From: Planctomycetota bacterium
GTDB taxonomy: Bacteria; Planctomycetota; MHYJ01; JACPRB01
Assembly (NCBI GenBank): GCA_016200125.1
Contig: JACQFK010000542.1
Location: 1-6,649 of the forward strand
Length of the DNA: 6,649 nt
Reading direction: 5' to 3'
Below are positions 1 to 5,915 of this stretch, piece by piece (the first letter of the stretch is position 1; each line of letters begins with the position of its first letter). Below the pieces are notes generated by a model. It saw only the letters and a list, made by a program, of their open reading frames with translations. It searched no databases and had not been told where the DNA came from. The translations under genes were made by a program, and so were the position numbers.

Positions 1-366
1 CCCCTTCACCTCGAGCAGCTCCTCGCGGAGCTTGTGGGGCGGGACCTGCTTCATGCGCTCCAGGTCTCCGTCGAAGCGCTGCAGGAACCAGGCGATGAAG
101 CCCTTGAGGCGGGCGGCCTTCAGATTGTAGGTGCCCGCGGGTTTGATCGCCATCGCAAGGGTGTCCTGGTCCAGCTAGTGGAGCTTGCGCGCGTCGAGCA
201 GGTCGTAGGTCTTCAGGGTGCGGATCGCCTTCTCGACGTTCTTCCACGAGGTGTTCTGGGCGAGGATGGCGCCGACCATGACCTCGAAGGGCGAGTCGGC
301 CGGCCACCACTTCGCGGGACCGTAGTGGGCGAGGAGGGCGTCGAAGTATTTCTTCAGCGGCGCCAT
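1..366 (-). pseudogene. Endonuclease III-like HhH-GPD DNA glycosylase, N-terminal part, in-frame TAG
   Basis: This is the start of an endonuclease III-related base-excision repair glycosylase (HhH-GPD fold); the gene runs off the left edge. The ATG at 366 overlaps the ftsY stop codon as TGATG, so translation is probably coupled; no Shine-Dalgarno sequence is visible. Residues 1-63 carry the family signature MVGAILAQNTSWKNVEKAI. A TAG follows at 177-175. Past it, the same frame stays open to the window edge for 58 codons and keeps reading as the family: AIKPAGTYNLKAARLKGF, then LREELLEVKG, which is the approach to the helix-hairpin-helix. Homology on both sides with normal spacing means a single-base nonsense change, not a frameshift. 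It could be a decaying gene, a sequencing error or readthrough. The catalytic Lys/Asp and any iron-sulfur cluster cysteines lie outside the window. Family assignment is fairly sure; pseudogene status is not. Confidence 0.7.
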
Positions 367-1289
367 CAGTCGGTGAAGAGGGCCTCGACGAACTCGTCGG
401 CGTTGAAGCGGGCCACGTCGTCGGGCGTCTCGCCGGTCCCGACGAACTTGACCGGGATGTCGAGCTTGTCCTTGATCGCGACGACGATGCCGCCCTTGGC
501 GGTGCCGTCGAGCTTGGCGAGGAAGAGGCCGCTGACGCTGGTGGCCGCCTTGAAGTGCTCCGCCTGGGAGATGGCGTTCTGGCCGGTGGTGGCGTCGAGC
601 ACGAGCAGCACCTCGTGGGGCGCGCCCGGGATCTTCTTTGACGCGACGTTGCGGATCTTGGTGAGCTCCTTCATCAGGTTTTCCTTGGTCTGCAGGCGGC
701 CGGCCGTGTCGATGAGGAGGACGTCGGCCTTGCGGGCGACGGCGGCGTCGGTGGCGTCGAAGACGACGGCGGCCGGGTCGGCGCCCATCTTGTGCTTCAC
801 GATGTCGACCCCCAGGCGCCCGGCCCAGATGGAGAGTTGGTCGACGGCGGCGGCGCGGAAGGTGTCGCTGGCGCAGAGGATGACCTTCCTGCCCTCGCTC
901 GTGAAGGCCCGGGCGATCTTGGCGATCGAGGTGGTCTTGCCCACTCCGTTCACGCCGCAGACGAGGATGACGGTGGGCGGCTGGGGGGCCCAATGGATGT
1001 CGTTGCCCTTTTCGGTGAGCCGCTTCTTCAGGTCCTTCTTCAGGAAGTCGAGGACCTTGTCGGTGGTCTCGATCTCCCCCTTCTTGTAGGCGACGCGGAG
1101 CGCGTCCATGATCTTGGCGGTGGCGTCGACTCCGAAGTCGGCGGTGATGAGCGTTTCCTCGATCTCGGCGAGCGTCGCCTCGTCGAGCTTGCGGAAGACG
1201 GAGAAGATCTTCTTGAGGGGGGCCAAGACCTCCTGGGTCTTCGCGAGCCCCTTCTTGAACTTGTCGAAGATGCCGCCGAACAGGCCCAT
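366..1289 (-). CDS. ftsY: Signal recognition particle receptor FtsY
   Basis: FtsY is the membrane-associated SRP receptor GTPase. It docks with the Ffh-ribosome complex and hands nascent membrane proteins to the SecYEG translocon. From the ATG at 1289 it is 307 residues. This start gives the typical amphipathic N-terminus MGLFGGIFDKFKKGL; the frame stays open upstream to 1328, but those residues are not family-like. The acidic A domain is nearly absent, so this is a compact NG-type FtsY. The N-domain helical bundle covers about 1-95. GTPase motifs are G1 GVNGVGKTT (112-120), DTFRAAA (142-148), G3 DTAGR (194-198) and G4 AKLDGTAKGG (258-267), followed by the closing VGTGE (283-287). The G4 box has Ala where Thr (TKLD) is usual; the specificity Asp is kept. 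No Shine-Dalgarno sequence is evident. It lies 64 bases after nusB, and its stop overlaps the glycosylase start. Confidence 0.96.
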   Translation of the reverse strand: MGLFGGIFDKFKKGLAKTQEVLAPLKKIFSVFRKLDEATLAEIEETLITADFGVDATAKIMDALRVAYKKGEIETTDKVLDFLKKDLKKRLTEKGNDIHWAPQPPTVILVCGVNGVGKTTSIAKIARAFTSEGRKVILCASDTFRAAAVDQLSIWAGRLGVDIVKHKMGADPAAVVFDATDAAVARKADVLLIDTAGRLQTKENLMKELTKIRNVASKKIPGAPHEVLLVLDATTGQNAISQAEHFKAATSVSGLFLAKLDGTAKGGIVVAIKDKLDIPVKFVGTGETPDDVARFNADEFVEALFTD

Positions 1290-1305
1290 CGCGAGCGGAT
1301 TATCG

Positions 1306-1336
1306 CCACAAAGACACGAAGAACACAAAGGAAAAG
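1306..1336. repeat. Purine-rich quasi-tandem repeat between nusB and ftsY
   Basis: The plus strand holds an A/G/C-only string built from three imperfect units: CACAAAGA, CACGAAGAA and CACAAAGGA. On the minus strand, which is transcribed, it reads as T/C/G. It is clearly poorer in G+C than the surrounding genes and is non-coding in this position. From memory, similar CACAAAGACACGAAG-type strings occur as dispersed intergenic repeats in many environmental genomes. I cannot verify that here. Confidence 0.5.
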
Positions 1337-1353
1337 TCGGGTGAGGGCTGCGG

Positions 1354-1779
1354 CTACTTCTTCTGCTTGCCGGGAGGGGCGGCGCGGAGGCGGATGTTGT
1401 CGAGGATGCCGTTGACGAAGGGGCCGGAGTTCTTGGTCGAGAACTTCTTGGCGATGTCGATCGCCTCGTTGATGGTGACGAGCGGCGGGATGTCCTCGCG
1501 GTAGAGCAGCTCGTAGGTCGCGAGGCGGAGGATGTTGCGGTCGATCGCCGCCATCCGCTTGAGCTGCCAGTTCTTGGCGACCTCCTCGATGCGGCGGTCG
1601 ATCTCGGGCCGCTTGTCGCGGCAGCCGTGGACGAGCTCGCGGGCGAAGTCGAGCATCTCGGGATCGCCGGCGCCGGGGGCGAGGGCGGCGTTGACCTCCT
1701 CGAGGATCTCGTCGCCGCGGAGGTCGAGCTGGTACATGAGCTGGAGGGCCAGCTCGCGGGCCTGGGTCCGCTTTCTCAT
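1354..1779 (-). CDS. nusB: Transcription antitermination factor NusB
   Basis: NusB is a small all-helical RNA-binding protein. With NusE (S10) it binds boxA RNA and helps RNA polymerase read through rRNA operons. The 141-residue length is normal. Family signatures are visible in order: the N-terminal RTQARELALQLMYQLDL (4-20), NWQLKRMAAIDRNILRLA (about 70-87), YELLYREDIPPLVTINEA (about 89-106) and FSTKNSGPFVNGILDNI near the C-terminus. The basic tail GKQKK ends at TAG. The ATG at 1779 has no convincing Shine-Dalgarno sequence. The gene follows ribH after 48 bases, most of which form a strong hairpin, so the hairpin probably lies in the shared mRNA. ribH-nusB adjacency is widespread in bacteria. 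Confidence 0.96.
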   Translation of the reverse strand: MRKRTQARELALQLMYQLDLRGDEILEEVNAALAPGAGDPEMLDFARELVHGCRDKRPEIDRRIEEVAKNWQLKRMAAIDRNILRLATYELLYREDIPPLVTINEAIDIAKKFSTKNSGPFVNGILDNIRLRAAPPGKQKK

Positions 1780-1788
1780 AAGGTCTTG

Positions 1789-1822
1789 TTCAGGCCCCAG
1801 GGCTTCGCCCTGAGGGCCTGAA
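1789..1822. repeat. Strong hairpin between ribH and nusB
   Basis: This is a near-perfect inverted repeat of 15 base pairs with one bulged A (1813) and a three-base loop (1804-1806). It almost fills the 48-base ribH-nusB gap. No U-tract follows in the transcribed (minus) direction, so it is a poor intrinsic terminator. It is better read as an mRNA-stabilising, processing or REP-like element. Its minus-strand pattern, CAGGC..TCAGG..GAAG..CTG..GCCTGA, resembles the hairpin at 5519-5549. Confidence 0.75.
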
Positions 1823-1827
1823 TGCCC

Positions 1828-2313
1828 TCACAACTTCTTCATCAGGCTGGCCATCTCCAGCGCGGCCATCGCCGCGCTGCGGCCCGCGTTGCCCATCTTG
1901 GTGCCCGCCCGCTCGATGGCCTGCTCGATCGTGTCCGTCGTCAGGACCCCGAAGATGCAGGGGACCCCCGTGCGCCGGCCCACTTCCGCGATCCCCCTGG
2001 CGGTCTCGCGGCAGACGTGGTCGTAGTGCTTCGTATCGCCGCGGATCACGCAGCCCAGGCAGATGATCGCGTCGGCCGACTTCTTCAGCGCGATCTTCCG
2101 GGCGGCGGTCGGGATCTCGAAGGAGCCGGGGACCCAGACGACGTCGATCTGCTCGGGGCTCGCGCCGTGGCGGTTGAGGGTGTTCTCGCAGCCCTCGAGC
2201 AGCTTGGAGGTGATGTATTCGTTGAAGCGGGAGACCACGATGGCGAAGTGGAAGCCGCCGGCGAGGTAGTCGCCCTCGAACGTCCGACCGTGTCCCTTGC
2301 GGCGGCTGGCCAT
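1828..2313 (-). CDS. ribH: 6,7-dimethyl-8-ribityllumazine synthase
   Basis: This enzyme catalyses the penultimate step of riboflavin synthesis. It condenses 5-amino-6-ribitylamino-uracil with 3,4-dihydroxy-2-butanone 4-phosphate to give the lumazine. It normally assembles as pentamers or 60-mers. The product has 161 residues. Visible motifs are SRFNEYIT (28-35), the substrate-binding VPGSFEIP (61-68), [14 protein letters not shown] (87-100) with the expected catalytic His at 96, [17 protein letters not shown] (121-137) and [14 protein letters not shown] (141-154). The start is the ATG at 2313 because AGGAG (2322-2318) lies four bases upstream. A TTG at 2331 would add six non-family residues. 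A promoter sits just upstream at 2384-2356. No other riboflavin gene is in the window, so ribH stands apart from a full rib operon here. Confidence 0.97.
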   Translation of the reverse strand: MASRRKGHGRTFEGDYLAGGFHFAIVVSRFNEYITSKLLEGCENTLNRHGASPEQIDVVWVPGSFEIPTAARKIALKKSADAIICLGCVIRGDTKHYDHVCRETARGIAEVGRRTGVPCIFGVLTTDTIEQAIERAGTKMGNAGRSAAMAALEMASLMKKL

Positions 2314-2327
2314 GCGTCTCCTGGTCG

Positions 2328-3629
2328 TCAAAGATCAACGTCCCACGCGGAGAGGAGTATACGGGGAGCCGGGCGGCGAAACAAGGGGCTAGCGGTCGCG
2401 CTCGGGCAGTTCGAAGGGGCGGCCGTCGGGGATGTGGGATCGAAGTGCTTCCCGGCCTGCACCAGGATCATGTCGCGCGCCTTGTCGTGGGGGAAGGGCA
2501 TCTTGTAGGGGCGCTTCGAGGTCAGCGCGTCGTAGACGTCCGCGAGCGCGACGATGCGGGCGCAGAGGGGGATCTCCTCGCCGCGGAGGGGGCGGTTCTC
2601 GCCGTTGATCTCGACCGCGGGATAGCCGCTCCCGTCCCATTTCTCGTGGTGGAAGCGGGCGATCATCTCGCCGATCGAGAAGATCGACTCGCGGTGGATC
2701 ATCTCGCCGGCCATGCGGAGGGCGCGGGCGCCGATCTCCGCGTGGTCCTTCATCTTCTCGAATTCCTCGGTCGTGAGCTTGTCGGGCTTCTGGAGGATGT
2801 AGTCCCGGATGCCCACCTTGCCCAGGTCGTGGAGCGGCGAGAGATCGAAGATCATCTCGCTGTACTCCTCGGTGATCGAGTCCTTGTACTTCGAGTCGGC
2901 GCGGAGCTCGTCGGCCAGGACCTTGCAGTAGTGGCGGATGCGCTGGAGGTGGCCGCCGGTGTCGTCGTCGATCGACTCGGCGAGGTTCGCGATCGCGAGG
3001 ATCGCGGCCCGCTGGGTCTCCTTGATCTCGGTGGTGCGCTCGACGACCGCCTCCTCCAGGGTCTTCATGTAGTTCTTCTTGAGCTTGTCGATGACCACGC
3101 GGTCGGTGATGTCGCGCAGCGTGGCCTCCATCGCGGTGCCCCGGCCGTTCTCGCGGACGCCCATGCAGGCGAACTCGACGGTGCGCTCCTCGCCCGACTT
3201 CGTCATGATCTCGAGCTGGAAGGGCTTCACCTCGCGGCCGTCCAGCGCGTCGCGGAGGGCCGTGAACATCTTGTGCATGTGGCCCTTCTTGACGATCCGG
3301 TTCAGATTCATGCCCTGCAGCTCCTGCCGGAGGTAGCCCAGGGCGACGGAGGTGGCGCGGTTGACCCAGGTGAGGCGGCCCTCGGGGTCGGTCATGAAGA
3401 TCGGGTCGGCCGCGTTCTCGACGATGGCGCGGTAACGCTCCTCGGAGCGGGCGATCTCGCGGCTGCGGGTGTCGGCCCGCTGGAGGAGGGGGCCCAGCTC
3501 CTGGGCGATGCGGTCGGCGTCGCCGTTGCCGTGCGAGCGGATGATGCGGAGGATCTCGTCGTGGAGGGGGGCGCTCGCCGGCTCCTGAGCGGCGGTCTTC
3601 GGATTGGGGATCGGCGGCTCGGAGCCCAT
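2328..3629 (-). CDS. PAS sensor plus HD-GYP domain protein, likely c-di-GMP phosphodiesterase
   Basis: This is a predicted cytosolic signalling protein. The ATG at 3629 has GAGG six bases upstream; a TTG at 3641 is also possible. Residues 60-180 form a PAS domain ([20 protein letters not shown], then LRDITDR). A probable coiled-coil helix follows (about 180-220), then an HD-GYP domain: [10 protein letters not shown] (225-234), the metal-binding HD in [11 protein letters not shown] (264-274), DHAEIG (295-300), [11 protein letters not shown] (327-337) and [20 protein letters not shown] (357-376). HD-GYP proteins hydrolyse cyclic di-GMP, and all expected metal-ligand motifs appear present. After GKHFDP (393-398) the zero frame degenerates, while the -1 frame continues with codons ending mostly in G or C to TAG at 2389. 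A one-base deletion in the CCC run (2438-2436) is likely, so the true length may be about 413 residues. No membrane segment is seen. The PAS ligand is unknown. Confidence 0.88.
   Translation of the reverse strand: MGSEPPIPNPKTAAQEPASAPLHDEILRIIRSHGNGDADRIAQELGPLLQRADTRSREIARSEERYRAIVENAADPIFMTDPEGRLTWVNRATSVALGYLRQELQGMNLNRIVKKGHMHKMFTALRDALDGREVKPFQLEIMTKSGEERTVEFACMGVRENGRGTAMEATLRDITDRVVIDKLKKNYMKTLEEAVVERTTEIKETQRAAILAIANLAESIDDDTGGHLQRIRHYCKVLADELRADSKYKDSITEEYSEMIFDLSPLHDLGKVGIRDYILQKPDKLTTEEFEKMKDHAEIGARALRMAGEMIHRESIFSIGEMIARFHHEKWDGSGYPAVEINGENRPLRGEEIPLCARIVALADVYDALTSKRPYKMPFPHDKARDMILVQAGKHFDPTSPTAAPSNCPSATASPLFRRPAPRILLSAWDVDL
2356..2384 (-). promoter_or_regulatory. Candidate sigma70-type promoter of ribH
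   Basis: On the minus strand, TTGTTT (2384-2379) and TATACT (2361-2356) are separated by exactly 17 bases. The -10 box matches consensus at 5 of 6 positions and the -35 box at 4 of 6. It would start transcription about 35 bases before the ribH ATG. It lies just after the stop at 2389 of the alternative HD-GYP tail, but inside the zero-frame tail. Confidence 0.6.
2389..2438 (-). other. Probable frameshifted C-terminal tail of the HD-GYP gene
   Basis: After the CCC proline codon at 2438-2436, shifting by one base gives [15 protein letters not shown] followed by TAG (2391-2389). Nearly every codon of this tail ends in G or C, as in the rest of the gene. The zero frame gives a Ser/Ala/Pro-rich tail with mixed third positions that runs through the ribH promoter to 2328. 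One extra C would join GKHFDP to this tail. Confidence 0.5.
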
Positions 3630-3646
3630 GTGTTGCCTCAAAGGGG

Positions 3647-3675
3647 AGTATAGGGCTCCCCCCGGGGAATGTCAA
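3647..3675 (-). promoter_or_regulatory. Candidate sigma70-type promoter of the HD-GYP gene
   Basis: On the minus strand, a perfect TTGACA (3675-3670) and TATACT (3652-3647) are exactly 17 bases apart, in the short gap after the upstream gene. Initiation about seven bases after the -10 box would leave a leader of only about 10 bases carrying the GAGG ribosome-binding site. Confidence 0.75.
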
Positions 3676-3693
3676 TTCGGGGTCTGTTTTGAA

Positions 3694-5277
3694 CTACTTG
3701 CGCGCCGCCACGGCGAACTTGCGGCAGAAGTAGGCCCGCTGGGTGCAGTCGCGCACGCGGTCGAGCAGCGCCTCGGGGACCCGGACGTCCTTGTAGAGGT
3801 CCTGGGCCGGGACGTAGCACTCGTTCGCCGCCAGGAAGGCCTTGAGCGCCTTCTTGTTCTCGTCGGCCGCGCTCTCCGGCTTGATCCGGGGATCGCAGTT
3901 GTTGAGGTGGTCCATCGCCTCGCGGAAGAACTTGTCGCCCCGCGCGACCAGCTCGGCGATCTTGGCCGAGGTCCCTTCGGGCATCGTGACGGAGGTGACA
4001 TCGATGGGCCGCTCGGGATCGGTGACGCGGATCGGGGCCTCGGCGGGCTCGGCCGGCTTCGGAGCGGGGGGGGCGCTGGGCGGCGGAGTGGAGGGCTTCT
4101 CCGCGGGCGGAAGGCCCGGAATCTCGATGGCCTTGGGCGCCGGCGCGGGAGCCGGCGAGGGCGACGGCTTCGTGTCGAGCTTCGCGATCGGCGCCGAGGA
4201 GCGCCGGTTGAGCGCCATGTCCATGTTGGTCACGAACTCGGCGTCGCCCGAGACGCGGTCCTTGTAGGCCTTCGACTCGACGTAGCGGTCCTTCAGGATC
4301 TCGAGGGTTTTGCGGGCGTCGTAGGTCGCCTTGATCGAGAGGAAGTAGACGAGCACGTCGACCATGCGCTCGGCCTTGGCTTCGTGCACGGTGTTGAGGA
4401 GGTCGGGGTCGCGGGCGAGCGCCTCGTCGAAGAGGGGGACGAGCTTGTCGTTGGCGCCGTTGCGGGCGCAGAAGTCGGCGAGGTCGAAGATCTGGAGGCT
4501 GCCGGCCTTGCGGCCGGGCTTTTCCCGTAGCGAGAGCGGCTTGCCGGGCTCCTGCTCGACGATCATGCCCTTGTAGTCGGCCTGCTTCTTGAGCTCGAGG
4601 CTCACCTCGACGCGGCCGTAGACGGGCTCCAGCGTCTTGATTTCGTCGGTGCGCGCCTTCTCGATCTTGGAGCGGATGCCGGTGAGGGTTTCGTAGGTGA
4701 TCGAGTCGCGGTCTTCGCTGAGGACCTTGACGACGAGCTTGCCGCCGCCCCGGATGAGGATCTGGGTCATCTTGGGCATCTCGATCGTCCCGCCCTTGGT
4801 CGTCTCGAGCAGGAGCGAGTGGTAGCGGCTCACTCGGGTCTCGTAGTCGGTGAATTTCGCGAGCGAGTCCTGGGGGATCATGAGGCGGCTGGTGTTCTGG
4901 ACGCGGTCGCGCGCCTCGAAGAGCTTGCCGCGGCGGAGGAGGTCGTCGGTCTCGTTGAAGAGGATGCTCATGTCGATCGCGCTGTACATCTTCGGACCGG
5001 CGGGGGCGGGGGCGATCTTGGGCGCTTCGACCTTGGGGGCCGGGGCGACCTTGGGCGCCTCGACCTTGGGCGCGGGCGCCGGCGGGGCCTTCGCGATCTC
5101 CTTCGCCGGGGGCGGGGCCTTCTTGGCCTCGGGCTCCTCGGGGCCGGAGAAGATCCTGAGGATCGCGAGCGGGTTCTTGCCCTCCTCGAAGCAGGCCCAG
5201 AGGTAGCCGCAGAGGAGGGCGAGGACGACCGCCGCGATCAGTTTGCCCCCGAAGCCGTAGCTGTTGGAGTCGCTCAT
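3694..5277 (-). CDS. Single-pass membrane protein of unknown function with Pro/Ala-rich linkers
   Basis: I do not recognise a named family. The 527-residue product has one predicted transmembrane helix near the N-terminus (about 12-30, KLIAAVVLALLCGYLWACF) with few charges before it, so it looks like a membrane-anchored or extracytoplasmic protein. A Pro/Ala/Lys linker (44-96) follows and contains two copies of an 11-residue unit (71-92). Residues 97-160 look helical. A small beta-like segment (165-222) contains GGGKLVVKVLSEDRDSITYETLTGI. Residues 230-350 look helical and TPR-like by eye. A second Pro/Ala linker spans 366-418. The C-terminal domain (419-527) has four Cys (461, 487, 511, 518) that could form disulfides. 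The start is the ATG at 5277, with only a weak AGGA upstream. It ends in TAG. The gene diverges from the tRNA operon; no strong promoter is visible. Confidence 0.8.
   Translation of the reverse strand: MSDSNSYGFGGKLIAAVVLALLCGYLWACFEEGKNPLAILRIFSGPEEPEAKKAPPPAKEIAKAPPAPAPKVEAPKVAPAPKVEAPKIAPAPAGPKMYSAIDMSILFNETDDLLRRGKLFEARDRVQNTSRLMIPQDSLAKFTDYETRVSRYHSLLLETTKGGTIEMPKMTQILIRGGGKLVVKVLSEDRDSITYETLTGIRSKIEKARTDEIKTLEPVYGRVEVSLELKKQADYKGMIVEQEPGKPLSLREKPGRKAGSLQIFDLADFCARNGANDKLVPLFDEALARDPDLLNTVHEAKAERMVDVLVYFLSIKATYDARKTLEILKDRYVESKAYKDRVSGDAEFVTNMDMALNRRSSAPIAKLDTKPSPSPAPAPAPKAIEIPGLPPAEKPSTPPPSAPPAPKPAEPAEAPIRVTDPERPIDVTSVTMPEGTSAKIAELVARGDKFFREAMDHLNNCDPRIKPESAADENKKALKAFLAANECYVPAQDLYKDVRVPEALLDRVRDCTQRAYFCRKFAVAARK
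5002..5067 (-). repeat. Two-copy 33-bp tandem repeat within the membrane-protein gene
   Basis: The unit KVEAPKVAPAP (residues 71-81) is followed directly by KVEAPKIAPAP (82-92). They differ by one residue, and the DNA is nearly as conserved. This suggests recent duplication by slippage or unequal recombination within the Pro/Ala-rich linker. Confidence 0.8.
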
Positions 5278-5362
5278 CTCTTTTTCATCCTACACCCTTG
5301 GACGCCGGATTGTCAGCGTATTCTCCCAAAAATCGCCGAAGGGTCGAGCCGGTGTTTAAGGC

Positions 5363-5391
5363 TTGACCGTTCCGGCGAACGTCCCTAGAAT
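5363..5391 (+). promoter_or_regulatory. Candidate sigma70-type promoter of the tRNA operon
   Basis: TTGACC (5363-5368) and TAGAAT (5386-5391) are separated by 17 bases, each matching consensus at 5 of 6 positions. The following discriminator (CGGCCGCGG) is strongly G+C-rich, the feature associated with stringent control of stable-RNA promoters. Transcription would begin near 5398, about 36 bases before the first tRNA. Confidence 0.7.
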
Positions 5392-5433
5392 CGGCCGCGG
5401 CTCGGGACAAGCGCCTCGACAGGCTCGATACAG

Positions 5434-5508
5434 GCTGGCGTAGCTCAACAGTAGAGCACCTGTTTTGTAAACAGGCGGTTGTCGGTGCAAGTCCGACCGC
5501 CAGCTCCA
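5434..5508 (+). tRNA. tRNA-Thr(UGU), encoded CCA, atypical elbow
   Basis: The cloverleaf is complete. The acceptor GCTGGCG (5434-5440) pairs with CGCCAGC (5498-5504). The D-stem is GCTC/GAGC. The anticodon arm CCTGT/ACAGG has loop TTTGTAA and anticodon TGT (5466-5468), reading ACA. The T-stem is GTCGG/CCGAC. The discriminator is T and CCA is encoded. It is first in the operon, as thrU is in E. coli. Oddly, the D-loop AACAGTA lacks the usual GG (A at the G18 position), and the T-loop TGCAAGT has G at the usual T55. The normal G18-pseudouridine55 contact is therefore replaced, while G19-C56 and T54-A58 remain possible. Confidence 0.95.
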
Positions 5509-5518
5509 ACGAAGGCTC

Positions 5519-5549
5519 CAGGCATCAGGCCGAAGCGGCCTGACGCCTG
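5519..5549. repeat. Hairpin between tRNA-Thr and tRNA-Tyr, related to the ribH-nusB hairpin
   Basis: CAGGCATCAGGCC (5519-5531) pairs with GGCCTGACGCCTG (5537-5549), 13 base pairs with one A-C mismatch and a GAAGC loop. A second small hairpin, GAGGCC-TTA-GGCCTC (5549-5563), abuts it. Together they fill most of the spacer. There is no U-tract, so a role in tRNA processing or a REP-like origin is more likely than termination. Confidence 0.7.
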
Positions 5550-5569
5550 AGGCCTTAGGCCTCCGAACC

Positions 5570-5655
5570 GGGCAGGTACCCAAGCGGCCAAAGGGGGCAG
5601 ACTGTAAATCTGTTGGCTCACGCCTTCGGGGGTTCGAATCCCTCCCTGCCCACCA
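5570..5655 (+). tRNA. tRNA-Tyr(GUA), class II, encoded CCA
   Basis: The acceptor GGGCAGG (5570-5576) pairs with CCTGCCC (5645-5651). The discriminator is A and CCA is encoded at 5653-5655. The D-loop has the bacterial tRNA-Tyr pattern AAGCGGCCAAAG. The anticodon loop CTGTAAA carries GTA (5604-5606). A long variable arm follows, with a short GGC/GCC stem. The T-loop is a normal TTCGAAT. The order matches tyrU in the E. coli operon. Confidence 0.97.
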
Positions 5656-5715
5656 CTTCGACTCGGCCGGCGCCGCTCAGTGCAAGCACAGGGTCGAGGT
5701 CGGGTGGAAAAGTTG

Positions 5716-5748
5716 CGAGGAGTCGAGTTGCGGCGATCGGACTCCTCG
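5716..5748. repeat. 9-bp inverted repeat in the tRNA-Tyr/tRNA-Gly spacer
   Basis: CGAGGAGTC (5716-5724) and GACTCCTCG (5740-5748) are perfectly complementary around a 15-base loop. It lies in a 185-base spacer with no gene or good promoter. No U-tract follows. It may be a processing or mRNA-structure element; its function is unknown. Confidence 0.6.
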
Positions 5749-5840
5749 GAATCATGATCGACGGATCGGAGCGGCGCCTCGCGGATTCTGAAAGCGGCGG
5801 GCCTGCGGCTCCATCACTCATCAGGACGGCGCGGTGATGC

Positions 5841-5915
5841 GCGGGGGTAGTTCAGTGGCAGAACACCAGCCTTCCAAGCTGGTTGTCGCGGGTTCGAATC
5901 CCGTCCCCCGCTCCA
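5841..5915 (+). tRNA. tRNA-Gly(UCC), encoded CCA
   Basis: The acceptor GCGGGGG (5841-5847) pairs with CCCCCGC (5905-5911). The D-arm is GTTC/GAAC with a GG-containing loop. The anticodon arm CCAGC/GCTGG has loop CTTCCAA and anticodon TCC (5873-5875), reading GGA and GGG. The T-loop is a normal TTCGAAT. The discriminator is T and CCA is encoded at 5913-5915. The place in the order matches glyT. Confidence 0.97.

Noticed and set aside
175..177. TAG as a general sense codon or pyrrolysine site
   Set aside because: nusB and the membrane-protein gene both end in TAG, and no CUA-anticodon tRNA is present in the window. A point change or error is simpler.
1290..1328. Upstream ftsY start at 1328
   Set aside because: It adds 13 residues unlike FtsY that are encoded partly by the purine-rich repeat; MGLFGGIFDKF is the typical N-terminus.
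1789..1822. Intrinsic terminator after ribH
   Set aside because: The stem is strong but no U-tract follows in the minus-strand direction, and nusB starts 10 bases later.
2314..2331. TTG start for ribH at 2331
   Set aside because: The ATG at 2313 has AGGAG at a suitable distance and gives a normal protein length.
2445..3653. Long open frames opposite the HD-GYP gene (402 codons on the plus strand) and opposite ftsY, ribH and the membrane-protein gene
   Set aside because: They lie antisense to genes with clear family motifs or gene-like codon use, and they are low-complexity. High G+C makes such frames expected.
5274..5288. Four-codon ORF (ATG AAA AAG AGA TGA) overlapping the start of the membrane-protein gene
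   Set aside because: It could be a coupling minigene, but there is no further support beyond position; A-rich chance is likely.
5278..5345. Minus-strand promoter for the membrane-protein gene (TCGACC, 16 bases, GAGAAT)
   Set aside because: Only 4 of 6 matches in each box; too weak to call beside the clear promoters in the window.
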